Below the pieces are notes generated by a model that saw nothing but the letters and a program-made list of their open reading frames with translations, was not told where the DNA came from and did not search any database. 64,000 nucleotides of DNA. Source: Alphaproteobacteria bacterium. GTDB lineage: Bacteria > Pseudomonadota > Alphaproteobacteria > UBA828. The first letter of the stretch is position 1, and each line of letters starts with the position of its first letter. A program made the translations under genes and the position numbers. Location: positions 3,161-67,160 of the forward strand of contig JAJDVB010000023.1 in assembly GCA_022826345.1 (NCBI GenBank). The letters run 5' to 3'. Positions 1 to 7,735 of this stretch are shown piece by piece.

Positions 1-629
1 GCGCAGGTCACCACGTCGCCGGGGGGCAGGTCGTCTTCGTCGATGTAAAGATACCACGAGCGCGGATCGCCGATCACCTTCTCGACCTTGTGGCGGGCGT
101 TGCCGCTCGGCCGGTGGCCGCCGCGTACGACCTGGAGGCAGCCGTTCTCCTCGCCCACGTCGAGCAGCGGTATCCAGCAGGCGGGCTGCGCCGTACCCTG
201 GCCGTTGGGCGCGAGGTAGCCGGAATCCTGGTGCCACGGCACCGTCATCAGCACGTTCTCCGGCACCTTGGGGCGCACGTTCCAGATCGCACCGCCCTCG
301 ATATCGGGGCCGATGATCGCAGCGACAACGCCGAGCAGGCGGTCCGACGACCAGAGCGCTGCAAGCTCCGGCCCCATGGGCGTGGAGATTTGCATAAGGC
401 CGGGTGCTTCGTCGTAGTCGGCGGCGACCTTGGCCATGCGGGTGTAGAAGCCTTCATCCGCGTACGCGCTGGTGATTCGGCCCGCCTCGAACAGGCGCCC
501 GGCGAGCGAGTCGACCACCGCCTCGAACTCGTCGATCACCGGCTGGAGGTCGTCGTTCGAGAACATTCCCTCGACGATGAGGAATCCGTCGCGCTCGTAT
601 TGCGCCAACTGCTCCGCACTGATCGTCAC
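1..629 (-). CDS. Phytanoyl-CoA dioxygenase (PhyH) family protein, 3' end outside window
   Basis: Reading the minus strand from a GTG at 629 gives about 209 residues before the window edge, so the C-terminus is missing. The start follows a GGGAGGGAG ribosome site seven bases upstream. The protein opens with MTISAEQLAQYERDGFLIVE, typical of PhyH enzymes. It contains WHQDSGY, the His-x-Asp half of the Fe(II)-binding triad; the second His would lie beyond the edge. PhyH enzymes are Fe(II)/2-oxoglutarate-dependent hydroxylases of lipids and many small molecules. The gene follows the sugar-type ATPase gene by 34 bp on the same strand and is probably the last gene of that operon, so its substrate may be the imported compound. 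The substrate is unknown. Confidence 0.85.
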   Translation of the reverse strand, partial: MTISAEQLAQYERDGFLIVEGMFSNDDLQPVIDEFEAVVDSLAGRLFEAGRITSAYADEGFYTRMAKVAADYDEAPGLMQISTPMGPELAALWSSDRLLGVVAAIIGPDIEGGAIWNVRPKVPENVLMTVPWHQDSGYLAPNGQGTAQPACWIPLLDVGEENGCLQVVRGGHRPSGNARHKVEKVIGDPRSWYLYIDEDDLPPGDVVTC

Positions 630-663
630 TGCGCTCCCTCCCGCTCGGCGACGGGCGCCGTCT

Positions 664-1407
664 TCAACGGACGCCCATCATGAGCTTGATGATCTCGTCC
701 TGGTCGGTCTTTCCGGTCTGCCGGATACCGGCGAGCTGCCCCCGGTGCAGCACCATGATGCGGTCTGCCGTCGAGAAAATCTCCTGCAGATTATGACTCA
801 CGAATACCACGGCCACCCCGGTTTCGCGCAGGCGGCCGATCAGCTCAAGCACCTTGCCGATCTCGACCACCGCGAGCGCTGCGGTCGGCTCGTCCATGAA
901 AATGAGCCGCGCGTCCCAATAGAGCGCCCGGCTGATGGCAACCGCCTTCTTCTGCCCGCCCGAGAGATAGCCCACCTGCGCGGTCGGCGACAACGAGCCG
1001 AGGCCCAGGCTCTCCAGCAATTCCGCCGCTTCGGCGATCATGCGTCGCCGGTCGATGGTCTTGATCTGCGTGCGGAGCAAGCGGCCGAGGAAGACGTTCT
1101 CCCAAACCTCCAACTCGTCCACCAGCGCCATGTCCTGGTAGATCACCTCGATGCCGCGCTCGCGCGAGTCCCGCGGGGTCGCGAAGGCCACCTCTTCGTC
1201 GGCGAAGACGATCTCGCCCGCGTTGGGGCGGTGGACCCCCGAGACCAGCTTGATCAGCGTCGACTTGCCCGCGCCGTTGTCGCCGACGAGGCCCAGCACC
1301 TCGTTGCCATGCGCCTCGAAGCTTACGCCGTCGAGCGCCACGACATGGTCGAAGCGCTTGGAGAGCCCGCGCACGCGCAGCAGCGCTTTGCGTTCCGCCC
1401 CGCTCAT
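664..1407 (-). CDS. CUT2-type sugar ABC transporter, ATP-binding protein (single domain)
   Basis: This is a 247-residue ABC ATPase. It has Walker A GDNGAGKST at about 42-50, the signature LSGGQ at about 148-152 and Walker B LIFMDEP at about 168-174, with the H-loop in VFVSHNL. It energises the neighbouring permease. Its ATG overlaps the permease stop by one base (TGATG), so translation is probably coupled. Most CUT2 ATPases (RbsA, XylG) carry two fused ABC domains of about 500 residues. This one has a single domain, as in the FrcA fructose system. A longer open frame continues upstream but only overlaps the permease out of frame. The substrate is not predictable beyond a sugar or polyol-like solute. 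Confidence 0.9.
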   Translation of the reverse strand: MSGAERKALLRVRGLSKRFDHVVALDGVSFEAHGNEVLGLVGDNGAGKSTLIKLVSGVHRPNAGEIVFADEEVAFATPRDSRERGIEVIYQDMALVDELEVWENVFLGRLLRTQIKTIDRRRMIAEAAELLESLGLGSLSPTAQVGYLSGGQKKAVAISRALYWDARLIFMDEPTAALAVVEIGKVLELIGRLRETGVAVVFVSHNLQEIFSTADRIMVLHRGQLAGIRQTGKTDQDEIIKLMMGVR

Positions 1408-2384
1408 CAGGCCGTCCCCGTGCGCCATCGCTCTTCGAATATCTCCGACACGCGCCACAGCACGACGGCGGCCAGGATCAGGACCCCGCGTACGGCGTCG
1501 ACCCAGAAGCTGGAGATCGGCATGACGCTGAGCCCCGTCGTGATCACGCCCAGGAGCAGCACCCCGCCGAGCGGCCCCATCATGGTGCCCTTGCCGCCGG
1601 CGAGGCTGACCCCGCCGATCACCGCAGCGGCAAAGACCTCGAACACCATGCCCTGCCCGAGGTTGATGGTCACCGCCTGCAGCCGCCCGGCCAGCACCCA
1701 GGCCGCGAGCGCGCCCAGCATACCGGAAAGGATGAAGGCGGTGAGCGTCCGCCGGTCGACCCGGATGCCGGCTGCGAATGCCGCCTCGCGGTTGCCGCCG
1801 ATCGCGTAGAGGTCGCGGCCGAAGGCGGTGTAGCTCAGCACGAACTGGCTGACGACGAACAGGCTGAGGAACAGGATCACCGACACCGGAAGCAGACCGC
1901 CGATGCTGTAGCCGCCGAGCGCGGTGAACGAAGGCGGCAGATCGTACATCGTGTTGGCGTTGGTGAAGACGTAGGTAAAGCCCCGGAGCGCCAGCAGCAT
2001 GGCGAGCGTCACGATGAAGGCGTTCACACGGAGCTTGATGATGAAGAAGCTGTTGAGGCACCCGACACCCGCTCCCATCCCCAGCATGAGGACGATGACC
2101 AGGGCCGGCGGCAGTTGCCAGCCCGAGCCGAAGAACGGGTTGGTCGACACCATCCACGCGCCGACGAGCGCGGTGAAACCCAGCGTCGATTCCGAGGACA
2201 GATCGAAGCGGCCGGCGAGCAGGCAGAAGATCATGCCGATCACCAGAATGCCGAGGATCGACGAGTGCTCCAGAACGTTGATGAAGATCCGCACCGAGAG
2301 AAGGCGCGGCTCGACGGCGACGAACGCGATGGTCGTGAACAGGAGCACGATCCAGACCGCGTTCCTGAGGAGGAACCTGGTCAA
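1407..2384 (-). CDS. CUT2-type sugar ABC transporter permease
   Basis: This is a 325-residue, highly hydrophobic protein of the RbsC/FrcB (BPD_transp_2) family, with about eight to ten predicted membrane segments. The conserved stretch AAAVIGGVSLAGGKGTMMGP near the C-terminus is typical of ribose and fructose permeases. It forms the membrane channel with the ATPase, whose start overlaps its stop, and receives substrate from the binding protein encoded upstream. A 136-bp gap containing a strong hairpin separates it from the binding-protein gene, so it is probably made in lower amounts than the binding protein. Confidence 0.9.
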   Translation of the reverse strand: MTRFLLRNAVWIVLLFTTIAFVAVEPRLLSVRIFINVLEHSSILGILVIGMIFCLLAGRFDLSSESTLGFTALVGAWMVSTNPFFGSGWQLPPALVIVLMLGMGAGVGCLNSFFIIKLRVNAFIVTLAMLLALRGFTYVFTNANTMYDLPPSFTALGGYSIGGLLPVSVILFLSLFVVSQFVLSYTAFGRDLYAIGGNREAAFAAGIRVDRRTLTAFILSGMLGALAAWVLAGRLQAVTINLGQGMVFEVFAAAVIGGVSLAGGKGTMMGPLGGVLLLGVITTGLSVMPISSFWVDAVRGVLILAAVVLWRVSEIFEERWRTGTA

Positions 2385-2471
2385 TCCCGGTCCTCTCGCC
2401 GTGGGTATCCGTCGGCGATCATGCGCGGCCGCGCCAACCCACCGTCGCGCCGGCGCGGCTCATCCCCGGCC

Positions 2472-2503
2472 GCAGGAATCGGGTGCGCGTACCCGATTCC
2501 TGC
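2472..2503 (-). promoter_or_regulatory. Intercistronic stem-loop between binding-protein and permease genes
   Basis: A perfect 13-bp inverted repeat (2472-2484 with 2491-2503) encloses a 6-base loop and starts 17 bp past the binding-protein stop. No U-tract follows on the minus strand, so it looks like an mRNA-stabilising or processing hairpin, not a full terminator. Such elements are known to raise the ratio of binding protein to permease. Confidence 0.65.
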
Positions 2504-2520
2504 ATGCCCTTGGCGCGGGT

Positions 2521-3582
2521 CTACTGGTATTTCTTGATCGCGTTACCCCAGAGGGTGGGGTCGGTGTAGTTCGACTTGTCCACCGGGCGGCTCGGCGTCT
2601 CGATTTGCCAACCCTCGGTGGCCTCGGACCAGCGCGCCTCGATCCCGTGATAGGGCGCTCCCGGATTGTCGATAGGCCCGGCAGCGGTGATTTTGAAGCT
2701 GCCATCGAGATAGTGCTTGATGTAGTGGGCGAGGATCGTGCCGTAGCCCACCATGTCCTGAAGGGCGGACGCATCCCAAAGGTCGTTGCCGATCAGATCG
2801 AGGATGCGGGGATCGGCATCGATTCCCGTGACCACGATGTGGCCGGGCTCGCCGATCTTCTTGAGCTGGCCGAGCGACTCGAGCGCTGCATCGACGCCCG
2901 GAATCACGTCGCTACCCATGGTGATGCCGACCAGCTCGTTGGCGCTGGCGACCGACTTGGTGATGTCGAAAAACTCCTCCGGCGTCCAGTGCTGTAGCTT
3001 GCGGATCAGCTCGATCTTCGGGTACTTCGCCAAGACCGCCTGGATCGCCTCCGACCGCTGGCGTGCGTTGACCTGGTCCATCGGGCCGTGCAGCTCGAGC
3101 ACCTTGCCGGCGACCTCGCCGCGCTGCTCCTTGATGCGCTTGACCAGTTCCTCGGCAGCGATCGTGCCGAGCGAGATGTTGTCGGCCCGCGCAATCAGCT
3201 CCACCTTGCCGCCGGCCGAGGTGCGGCCCAGCATGAAGACCGGAATGCCGGCCTCGTTGGCCTTCTTGACCGATATGGTGGCGGCCAGGCTGTCCACGGG
3301 TCCGCCGACGATCGCGTCATAGCCAAGCGCGATCGCCGTCGCCCATTCGTCGGCCTCCCGCTTGGCGGAGATCTCCGCGTTCTTGATGACCGCGTCCATG
3401 CCGAGACTCTCGGCGACGTCCTGCCAGTTTCGGGCGATGACGATGTCGGCGGCATTGTTGAGCTGTGGCGCGATGTAGATGACCTTGTAGCTATCCGCGC
3501 TCGCGCTCTGACTGCCGACACCGATGCCGAGCGCAAGCACTGCGGCGATCGCCGCGTGTTTCAGGGTTCTCCCCGCCTGCAT
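2521..3582 (-). CDS. Periplasmic sugar-binding protein of ABC transporter (Peripla_BP_4)
   Basis: The 353-residue protein begins with a Sec signal peptide (basic MQAGRTLKHA, hydrophobic AAIAAVLALGIG, likely cleavage after SQSASA). The mature part resembles ribose/xylose-type type I periplasmic binding proteins, with GYDAIVGGPVDSLAATIS and VTGIDADPRILDLI as family-like strands. The ATG at 3582 is preceded by AAGGAGAGGAAG, a good ribosome site. It captures the solute in the periplasm and delivers it to the permease. It is the first gene of the operon that continues with permease, ATPase and PhyH. The ligand is unknown. Confidence 0.9.
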   Translation of the reverse strand: MQAGRTLKHAAIAAVLALGIGVGSQSASADSYKVIYIAPQLNNAADIVIARNWQDVAESLGMDAVIKNAEISAKREADEWATAIALGYDAIVGGPVDSLAATISVKKANEAGIPVFMLGRTSAGGKVELIARADNISLGTIAAEELVKRIKEQRGEVAGKVLELHGPMDQVNARQRSEAIQAVLAKYPKIELIRKLQHWTPEEFFDITKSVASANELVGITMGSDVIPGVDAALESLGQLKKIGEPGHIVVTGIDADPRILDLIGNDLWDASALQDMVGYGTILAHYIKHYLDGSFKITAAGPIDNPGAPYHGIEARWSEATEGWQIETPSRPVDKSNYTDPTLWGNAIKKYQ

Positions 3583-3758
3583 GACTTCCTCTCCTTCATT
3601 TCTCTCGGCCGCCCCAGTTTCAATTGTCTGATTTGGTCGGGGAGTGCCGCAGGGACAGGATAGCCCGGCGGAGGCCGCGTGTCCCGAGGGCGCTCCGCAG
3701 CAAGGCGATCCGGGGTAGGATGGCGCGGTCGGCGGAAGGCGAGAGAGCGTGGCGGATC

Positions 3759-4991
3759 ATGGCGGCTGCTGAAGCGGGGGAGCGGATCGAGGTCGATGTC
3801 GTCATCGCCGGCGGCGGGCTCGTCGGGCTCACCCTTGGTGTCGCGCTCGCCGGCGCCGGGATCGAGACGGCAGTGGTCGACGGCACGCCGCCGGTGGCGA
3901 TGAAGGATGCCGCGTTCGACGGCAGGGTCTCGTCGATCGCCCTCGGCTCCAGGCGGGTGCTGGACGGCATCGGCCTCTGGCCAGCGCTCGCGGTTGACGC
4001 CCAGCCGATCCTGGAGATTCGCGTCTCCGACGGCGATGTACCGCTCTTCCTGCACTACGACCACAGGGACGTGGGCGCGGGCCCCCTCGGCTACATCGTC
4101 GAGAACAGGAACATCCGTGCCGCCTTGCTGGAGCGGGCAGCGATGTTACCTGCGCTCCGCCACCTGGCGCCGGCCTCGGTCGAGGCGCTGGAGCCCGCTG
4201 CTGGTGGCGTCGAGGCTAGGCTCGCAGACGGCCGGTGTGTGCGCGCGCAGCTTGCGGCTGCCGCCGACGGGGCCAATTCGGGGCTGCGGGCCGCCGCCGG
4301 GATCGAGACCGTGCGCTGGTCCTACGAGCAGACAGGGATCGTCTGCACGGTGCTGCACGAGCGGCCGCACCAAGGCATCGCGCACGAGCGTTTCCTGCCG
4401 GCCGGGCCCTTCGCGATCCTGCCGATGACCGGCGACCGCTCCTCGCTCGTCTGGACCGAGAGGGCGGCGCTGGCGACCGCCTTGATGGACGCGTCACCCG
4501 ATGTCTTCGCGAGGGAGCTTGGCGCGCGCTTCGGCGATTTTCTCGGCGCGCTGGAGCCGACCGGCCCGCGCTGGAGCTATCCCCTCCGGCTCACCCATGC
4601 GAAGCGCTACGTCGCGCCCCGCCTCGCGCTCGCGGGCGATGCGGCCCACGCGATCCACCCACTGGCAGGCCAGGGCTTCAACCTCGGCATCCGCGACGCT
4701 GCGGTGCTGGCCGAGCTGGTGGTGGACCGCGCGCGCCTCGGCCTTGATATCGGCGGCGACGATGTGCTCACGCACTATCAGCGCCGGCGTCGCTTCGACT
4801 CGGTGGTCCTGATCGGCGTGACCGACGGGCTGAACCGACTCTTCTCGAACGACAATCAGGGCTTGCGCCTGGTTCGGGACGTTGGCCTTGCGGCGGTGAA
4901 CGAGATGCCGCCGGTCAAGCGCTTCTTCATGCGCCACGCCATGGGTCTCGCGGGCGACCTGCCCCGCCTCGCCCGCGGCGAACCGCTTTAA
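3759..4991 (+). CDS. UbiH/UbiF/COQ6-family FAD-dependent monooxygenase
   Basis: This 410-residue protein has the N-terminal dinucleotide fold VVIAGGGLVG at about 14-23 and the second FAD motif LALAGDAAHAIHPLAGQGFN at about 288-307. Both are characteristic of ubiquinone-biosynthesis hydroxylases, which hydroxylate the polyprenylated aromatic ring. UbiH, UbiF and UbiL homologues cannot be told apart from sequence alone. The frame stays open upstream to 3624. The ATG at 3759 places the Rossmann motif at the normal distance from the N-terminus, and an ATG at 3720 is the main alternative. It is transcribed divergently from the sugar ABC operon and convergently with the glutamine-synthetase-like gene. 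Confidence 0.85.
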   Translation: MAAAEAGERIEVDVVIAGGGLVGLTLGVALAGAGIETAVVDGTPPVAMKDAAFDGRVSSIALGSRRVLDGIGLWPALAVDAQPILEIRVSDGDVPLFLHYDHRDVGAGPLGYIVENRNIRAALLERAAMLPALRHLAPASVEALEPAAGGVEARLADGRCVRAQLAAAADGANSGLRAAAGIETVRWSYEQTGIVCTVLHERPHQGIAHERFLPAGPFAILPMTGDRSSLVWTERAALATALMDASPDVFARELGARFGDFLGALEPTGPRWSYPLRLTHAKRYVAPRLALAGDAAHAIHPLAGQGFNLGIRDAAVLAELVVDRARLGLDIGGDDVLTHYQRRRRFDSVVLIGVTDGLNRLFSNDNQGLRLVRDVGLAAVNEMPPVKRFFMRHAMGLAGDLPRLARGEPL

Positions 4992-5017
4992 CTCCCTCAG
5001 CTGAGTGATTGGCTAAA

Positions 5018-5042
5018 GCGAGTCCGTCTTCGGCGGACTCGC
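5018..5042. terminator. Stem-loop between convergent genes
   Basis: A 9-bp perfect inverted repeat (5018-5026 with 5034-5042) with a 7-base loop lies 27 bp past the UbiH-family stop. The convergent glutamine-synthetase-like gene ends at 5129. There is no clear U-tract on either strand. Several other GC-rich short dyads follow at 5070-5115. A shared terminator is the simplest reading. Confidence 0.45.
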
Positions 5043-5128
5043 GACAGGCCGCGACCGCGGCCCGCCGCGTTAGCGGCGCCCTCGCGGAGGCGCCGGCCGC
5101 AGGCCGGCTGCCGTGAGCGATAATGAGT

Positions 5129-6475
5129 CTACAGCCACTCCACGTAGCGCGCGCGCTCGGTCTCGGGCACCTGGCGCCGGAATTCGTCGTACTCGTAGCG
5201 CTTGATCAGGGCGTAGTTGCGGCAGAACTCGTCGCCGAACCAGTCCTTGGCCCAGTCGGATGCCTCGAACCTGTCGAGCGCCTCGCCCCAGTCGTCCGGC
5301 AGCCGGGTCACCTCCTGCTCGTCGAGGTCGCCCTCCGCCGGCGGGCCCGGATCGGTCTTGTTCGCGACACCGTCGAGGCCGGCTGCGAGATAGGCGGCCA
5401 AGGCGAGGTAGACGTTGACGTCACCGCCGCAGACCCGGAGCTCAGGCCGCGTGGCGGCCGGGGCTTCGTTGATCAGGCGGATCGCGGCGGTCCGGTTGTC
5501 TACGCCCCAGGCGAGCGAGATCGGCGCGAAGGCGCCGGGCACCAGCCTGCGGTAGGAGTTCGAGTTGGGGAAGAAGACGGCGGTGAGCTCCGTAAGCCGG
5601 GCGAGCACGCCGCCCATGAAGTGCCGGCAGGTGTCGTTGATGTGCTGCGGCTCGTCCGGCGCCGCGAAGGCGTTGTTGCCGTCGCCGTCCACCAGCGACA
5701 TGTGAATGTGGCAGGAGTTACCGGTCATCTTGTCGAACGGCTTGGCCATGAAGGTGACGCGGCGGCCCATCTGCATCGCCGCCTCCTTCATGGTGGCGCG
5801 GAAGAGATGGCCGTCGTCGCCCATTTCGCGCACCGGCCGGTGGCGGATGCTCACCTCGTACTGGCCGGGCCCCCACTCGTAGTGGCTGCATTCGAGTTCA
5901 CCGTGGGCGGCGACCGCGTCGAGCAGGGAGTATTCCTCGGCGAGGAACTGGGTGCGTTTCTGCATCGAGTAGCACTGCAGCCCGGAGTCGAGCCTCTCGT
6001 GCTCGTCATCGAGGAGGAAGAACTCGAATTCGGGTGCGCAGCGTGCGCCGTAGCCCATTGCCTCCATGCGATCGGCGATCCGGTGCAGCACGTTGCGGGG
6101 CTCGCCTTCCACCAGTCGCCCGTCGGGCCATTTCATCGTGCCCATGACCAGTGCGGTGTCGGGTTCGTGGCGCAGGATGCGCATGCTGGAGAGGTCGGGC
6201 ACGGCGACGAAATCGGCGTAGCCGATGTTCTCGCCGTAGTCGGTGCCCAGCACCACGTTGGCGGAGATGTCGAAGGCCATGACCGTGGCGCAGAAGGCGA
6301 TGCCGTGGTGCATCGAGCGCTCGAAATGCGCGAGGTCCATCGCCTTGCCTCTGGCCACGCCGCCGTAGTCGCAATACTCGATGCGGACGCGCTGGACACC
6401 GTTGGCGCGCAGCCAATCCATGACCTGATCGCTCGTGCCCGTGAAGCGCACAGGGCCCGTTGCCGCCTCGCTCAT
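5129..6475 (-). CDS. Glutamine synthetase-like protein (gamma-glutamylpolyamine synthetase type)
   Basis: This 448-residue protein has the glutamine synthetase fold. The metal-binding EFEFFLL is at about 149-155, the ATP-site motif KPFDKMTGNSCHIHMS at about 245-260, and the arginine-bearing YRRLVPGAFAPISLAWG at about 308-324. Its length and motif spelling resemble the PuuA/GlnA-III relatives that ligate glutamate to polyamines or other amines using ATP. They differ from those of housekeeping GlnA, and no adenylylation-site tyrosine loop (NLYDLP) is seen. The start at 6475 follows a weak AG-rich leader. Divergent from the ferric transporter genes. The amine substrate is unknown. Confidence 0.85.
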   Translation of the reverse strand: MSEAATGPVRFTGTSDQVMDWLRANGVQRVRIEYCDYGGVARGKAMDLAHFERSMHHGIAFCATVMAFDISANVVLGTDYGENIGYADFVAVPDLSSMRILRHEPDTALVMGTMKWPDGRLVEGEPRNVLHRIADRMEAMGYGARCAPEFEFFLLDDEHERLDSGLQCYSMQKRTQFLAEEYSLLDAVAAHGELECSHYEWGPGQYEVSIRHRPVREMGDDGHLFRATMKEAAMQMGRRVTFMAKPFDKMTGNSCHIHMSLVDGDGNNAFAAPDEPQHINDTCRHFMGGVLARLTELTAVFFPNSNSYRRLVPGAFAPISLAWGVDNRTAAIRLINEAPAATRPELRVCGGDVNVYLALAAYLAAGLDGVANKTDPGPPAEGDLDEQEVTRLPDDWGEALDRFEASDWAKDWFGDEFCRNYALIKRYEYDEFRRQVPETERARYVEWL

Positions 6476-6561
6476 TCCTCGATGCTCCCGTTGGTCAGCT
6501 CGCGGGGCCGTAACATACCGGCAGAGTTGCGCCCGCTCAAAGCAGGGGCGGTGAAACCGGG

Positions 6562-6590
6562 TTGTCAGAAGGGCTAAGCCGGGCTAAGAC
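6562..6590 (+). promoter_or_regulatory. Candidate sigma70-type promoter of the ferric ABC genes
   Basis: TTGTCA (6562-6567) and TAAGAC (6585-6590) are separated by 17 bases and would start transcription about 47 bases before the ATG at 6644. The -35 box matches at five of six positions but the -10 at only three. Confidence 0.35.
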
Positions 6591-6643
6591 GCGCATGAAA
6601 ATCGTTCGCGTTTGCAAGAGACCCTCGACTCGGAGGCCCTTCG

Positions 6644-7735
6644 ATGCGTGCGACCGTTGTTGGTGCGTCGTTGGTACGCGTGGCCTGCGCAAAGCGCGGG
6701 ACGCTCGCGCGCGCATGCGCTGCGGGCGCGCTCGCAGGCCTTGCCGCGCTTGCCGGCCTCGCTTGGCCGGCGGGGGACGTGCAGGCGGCGGACGAGCTCA
6801 ACCTCTACTCGCACCGGCAGCCCTTCCTCATCGAGCCCTTCCTCGACGCCTTCACCGCCGAGACCGGGATCGAGGTCAACGTCGTCTACGCCTCCAAGGG
6901 CCTCGCCCAGCGGCTCCAGGCGGAGGGCAGGAACAGCCCGGCCGACGTGGTGCTGACCGTGGATATCGGCAGGCTCGCCATCTATGCGGACAAGGACCTG
7001 CTGGCGCCGGTCGAGTCCGCGGTGCTGACCGAGGCGGTGCCGGCCCATCTGCGCGATCCCGACGGGCGCTGGTTCGCGCTCTCCAAGCGCGCGCGGGTGA
7101 TCGCGGTCTCCAAGGACCGCGTGCCTGCCGGTGCAATCGAGACTTACGAAGACCTGGCGGACCCCCAATGGGCCGGCCTCGTCTGCTCGCGGCCCGGCAG
7201 CCATGTCTACAACCGGGCGCTGATGGCTTCGATGATCGCCGCTCACGGGGAGGAGGGCGCGGAGGAGTGGGCCACCGGCCTCGTGGCCAACCTCGCCCGC
7301 AGGCCGCAAGGCAACGACCGGGCGCAAGTCAAGGCGATCTACGAGGGACTCTGCGACGTCGCCCTCATCAACAGCTACTACTACGGCAAGCTCGCCTCCT
7401 CCGACATCGAGGAGCAGCGGGCGTGGGCCGCGTCCATGACCATGATCTTCCCCAATCAGGATGACCGTGGCACGCACATCAACATCTCGGGCGGCGGTAT
7501 CGCCAAGCATTCCAAGAACAAGGAGAGGGCGGTGGCCTTCCTGGAGTTCCTGACGCGGGACGCCGCGCAAGTGCTCTACGGCACCGTCAACTATGAGTTC
7601 CCCGTCAATCCCGCCGTGGCGCCGGCGCCCGAGGTCGCTGCTTGGGGCGCGTTCAAGGAAGACTCGCTGCCGATCGTGCGCATCGCCGAGCTCGCGCCCA
7701 CGGCGCAACGCGTGATCGACCGCACCGGGTGGTAA
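6644..7735 (+). CDS. Ferric iron ABC transporter substrate-binding protein (FbpA/AfuA type)
   Basis: The 363-residue protein has a long N-terminal signal sequence ending near GDVQA|AD (about residue 48). ELNLYSHRQPF follows, a family hallmark of FbpA/FutA ferric-binding proteins. The run SYYYGK at about 244-249 supplies the adjacent tyrosines that bind Fe(III) in this family. The ATG at 6644 is preceded by CGGAGG nine bases upstream. It binds periplasmic Fe(III) and passes it to the permease encoded next, whose start overlaps its stop by 7 bp. Confidence 0.9.
   Translation: MRATVVGASLVRVACAKRGTLARACAAGALAGLAALAGLAWPAGDVQAADELNLYSHRQPFLIEPFLDAFTAETGIEVNVVYASKGLAQRLQAEGRNSPADVVLTVDIGRLAIYADKDLLAPVESAVLTEAVPAHLRDPDGRWFALSKRARVIAVSKDRVPAGAIETYEDLADPQWAGLVCSRPGSHVYNRALMASMIAAHGEEGAEEWATGLVANLARRPQGNDRAQVKAIYEGLCDVALINSYYYGKLASSDIEEQRAWAASMTMIFPNQDDRGTHINISGGGIAKHSKNKERAVAFLEFLTRDAAQVLYGTVNYEFPVNPAVAPAPEVAAWGAFKEDSLPIVRIAELAPTAQRVIDRTGW

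Noticed and set aside
5123..6577. 484-codon open frame antisense to the glutamine synthetase-like gene
   Set aside because: Same-length mirror frame of a gene with all family motifs; no independent support.
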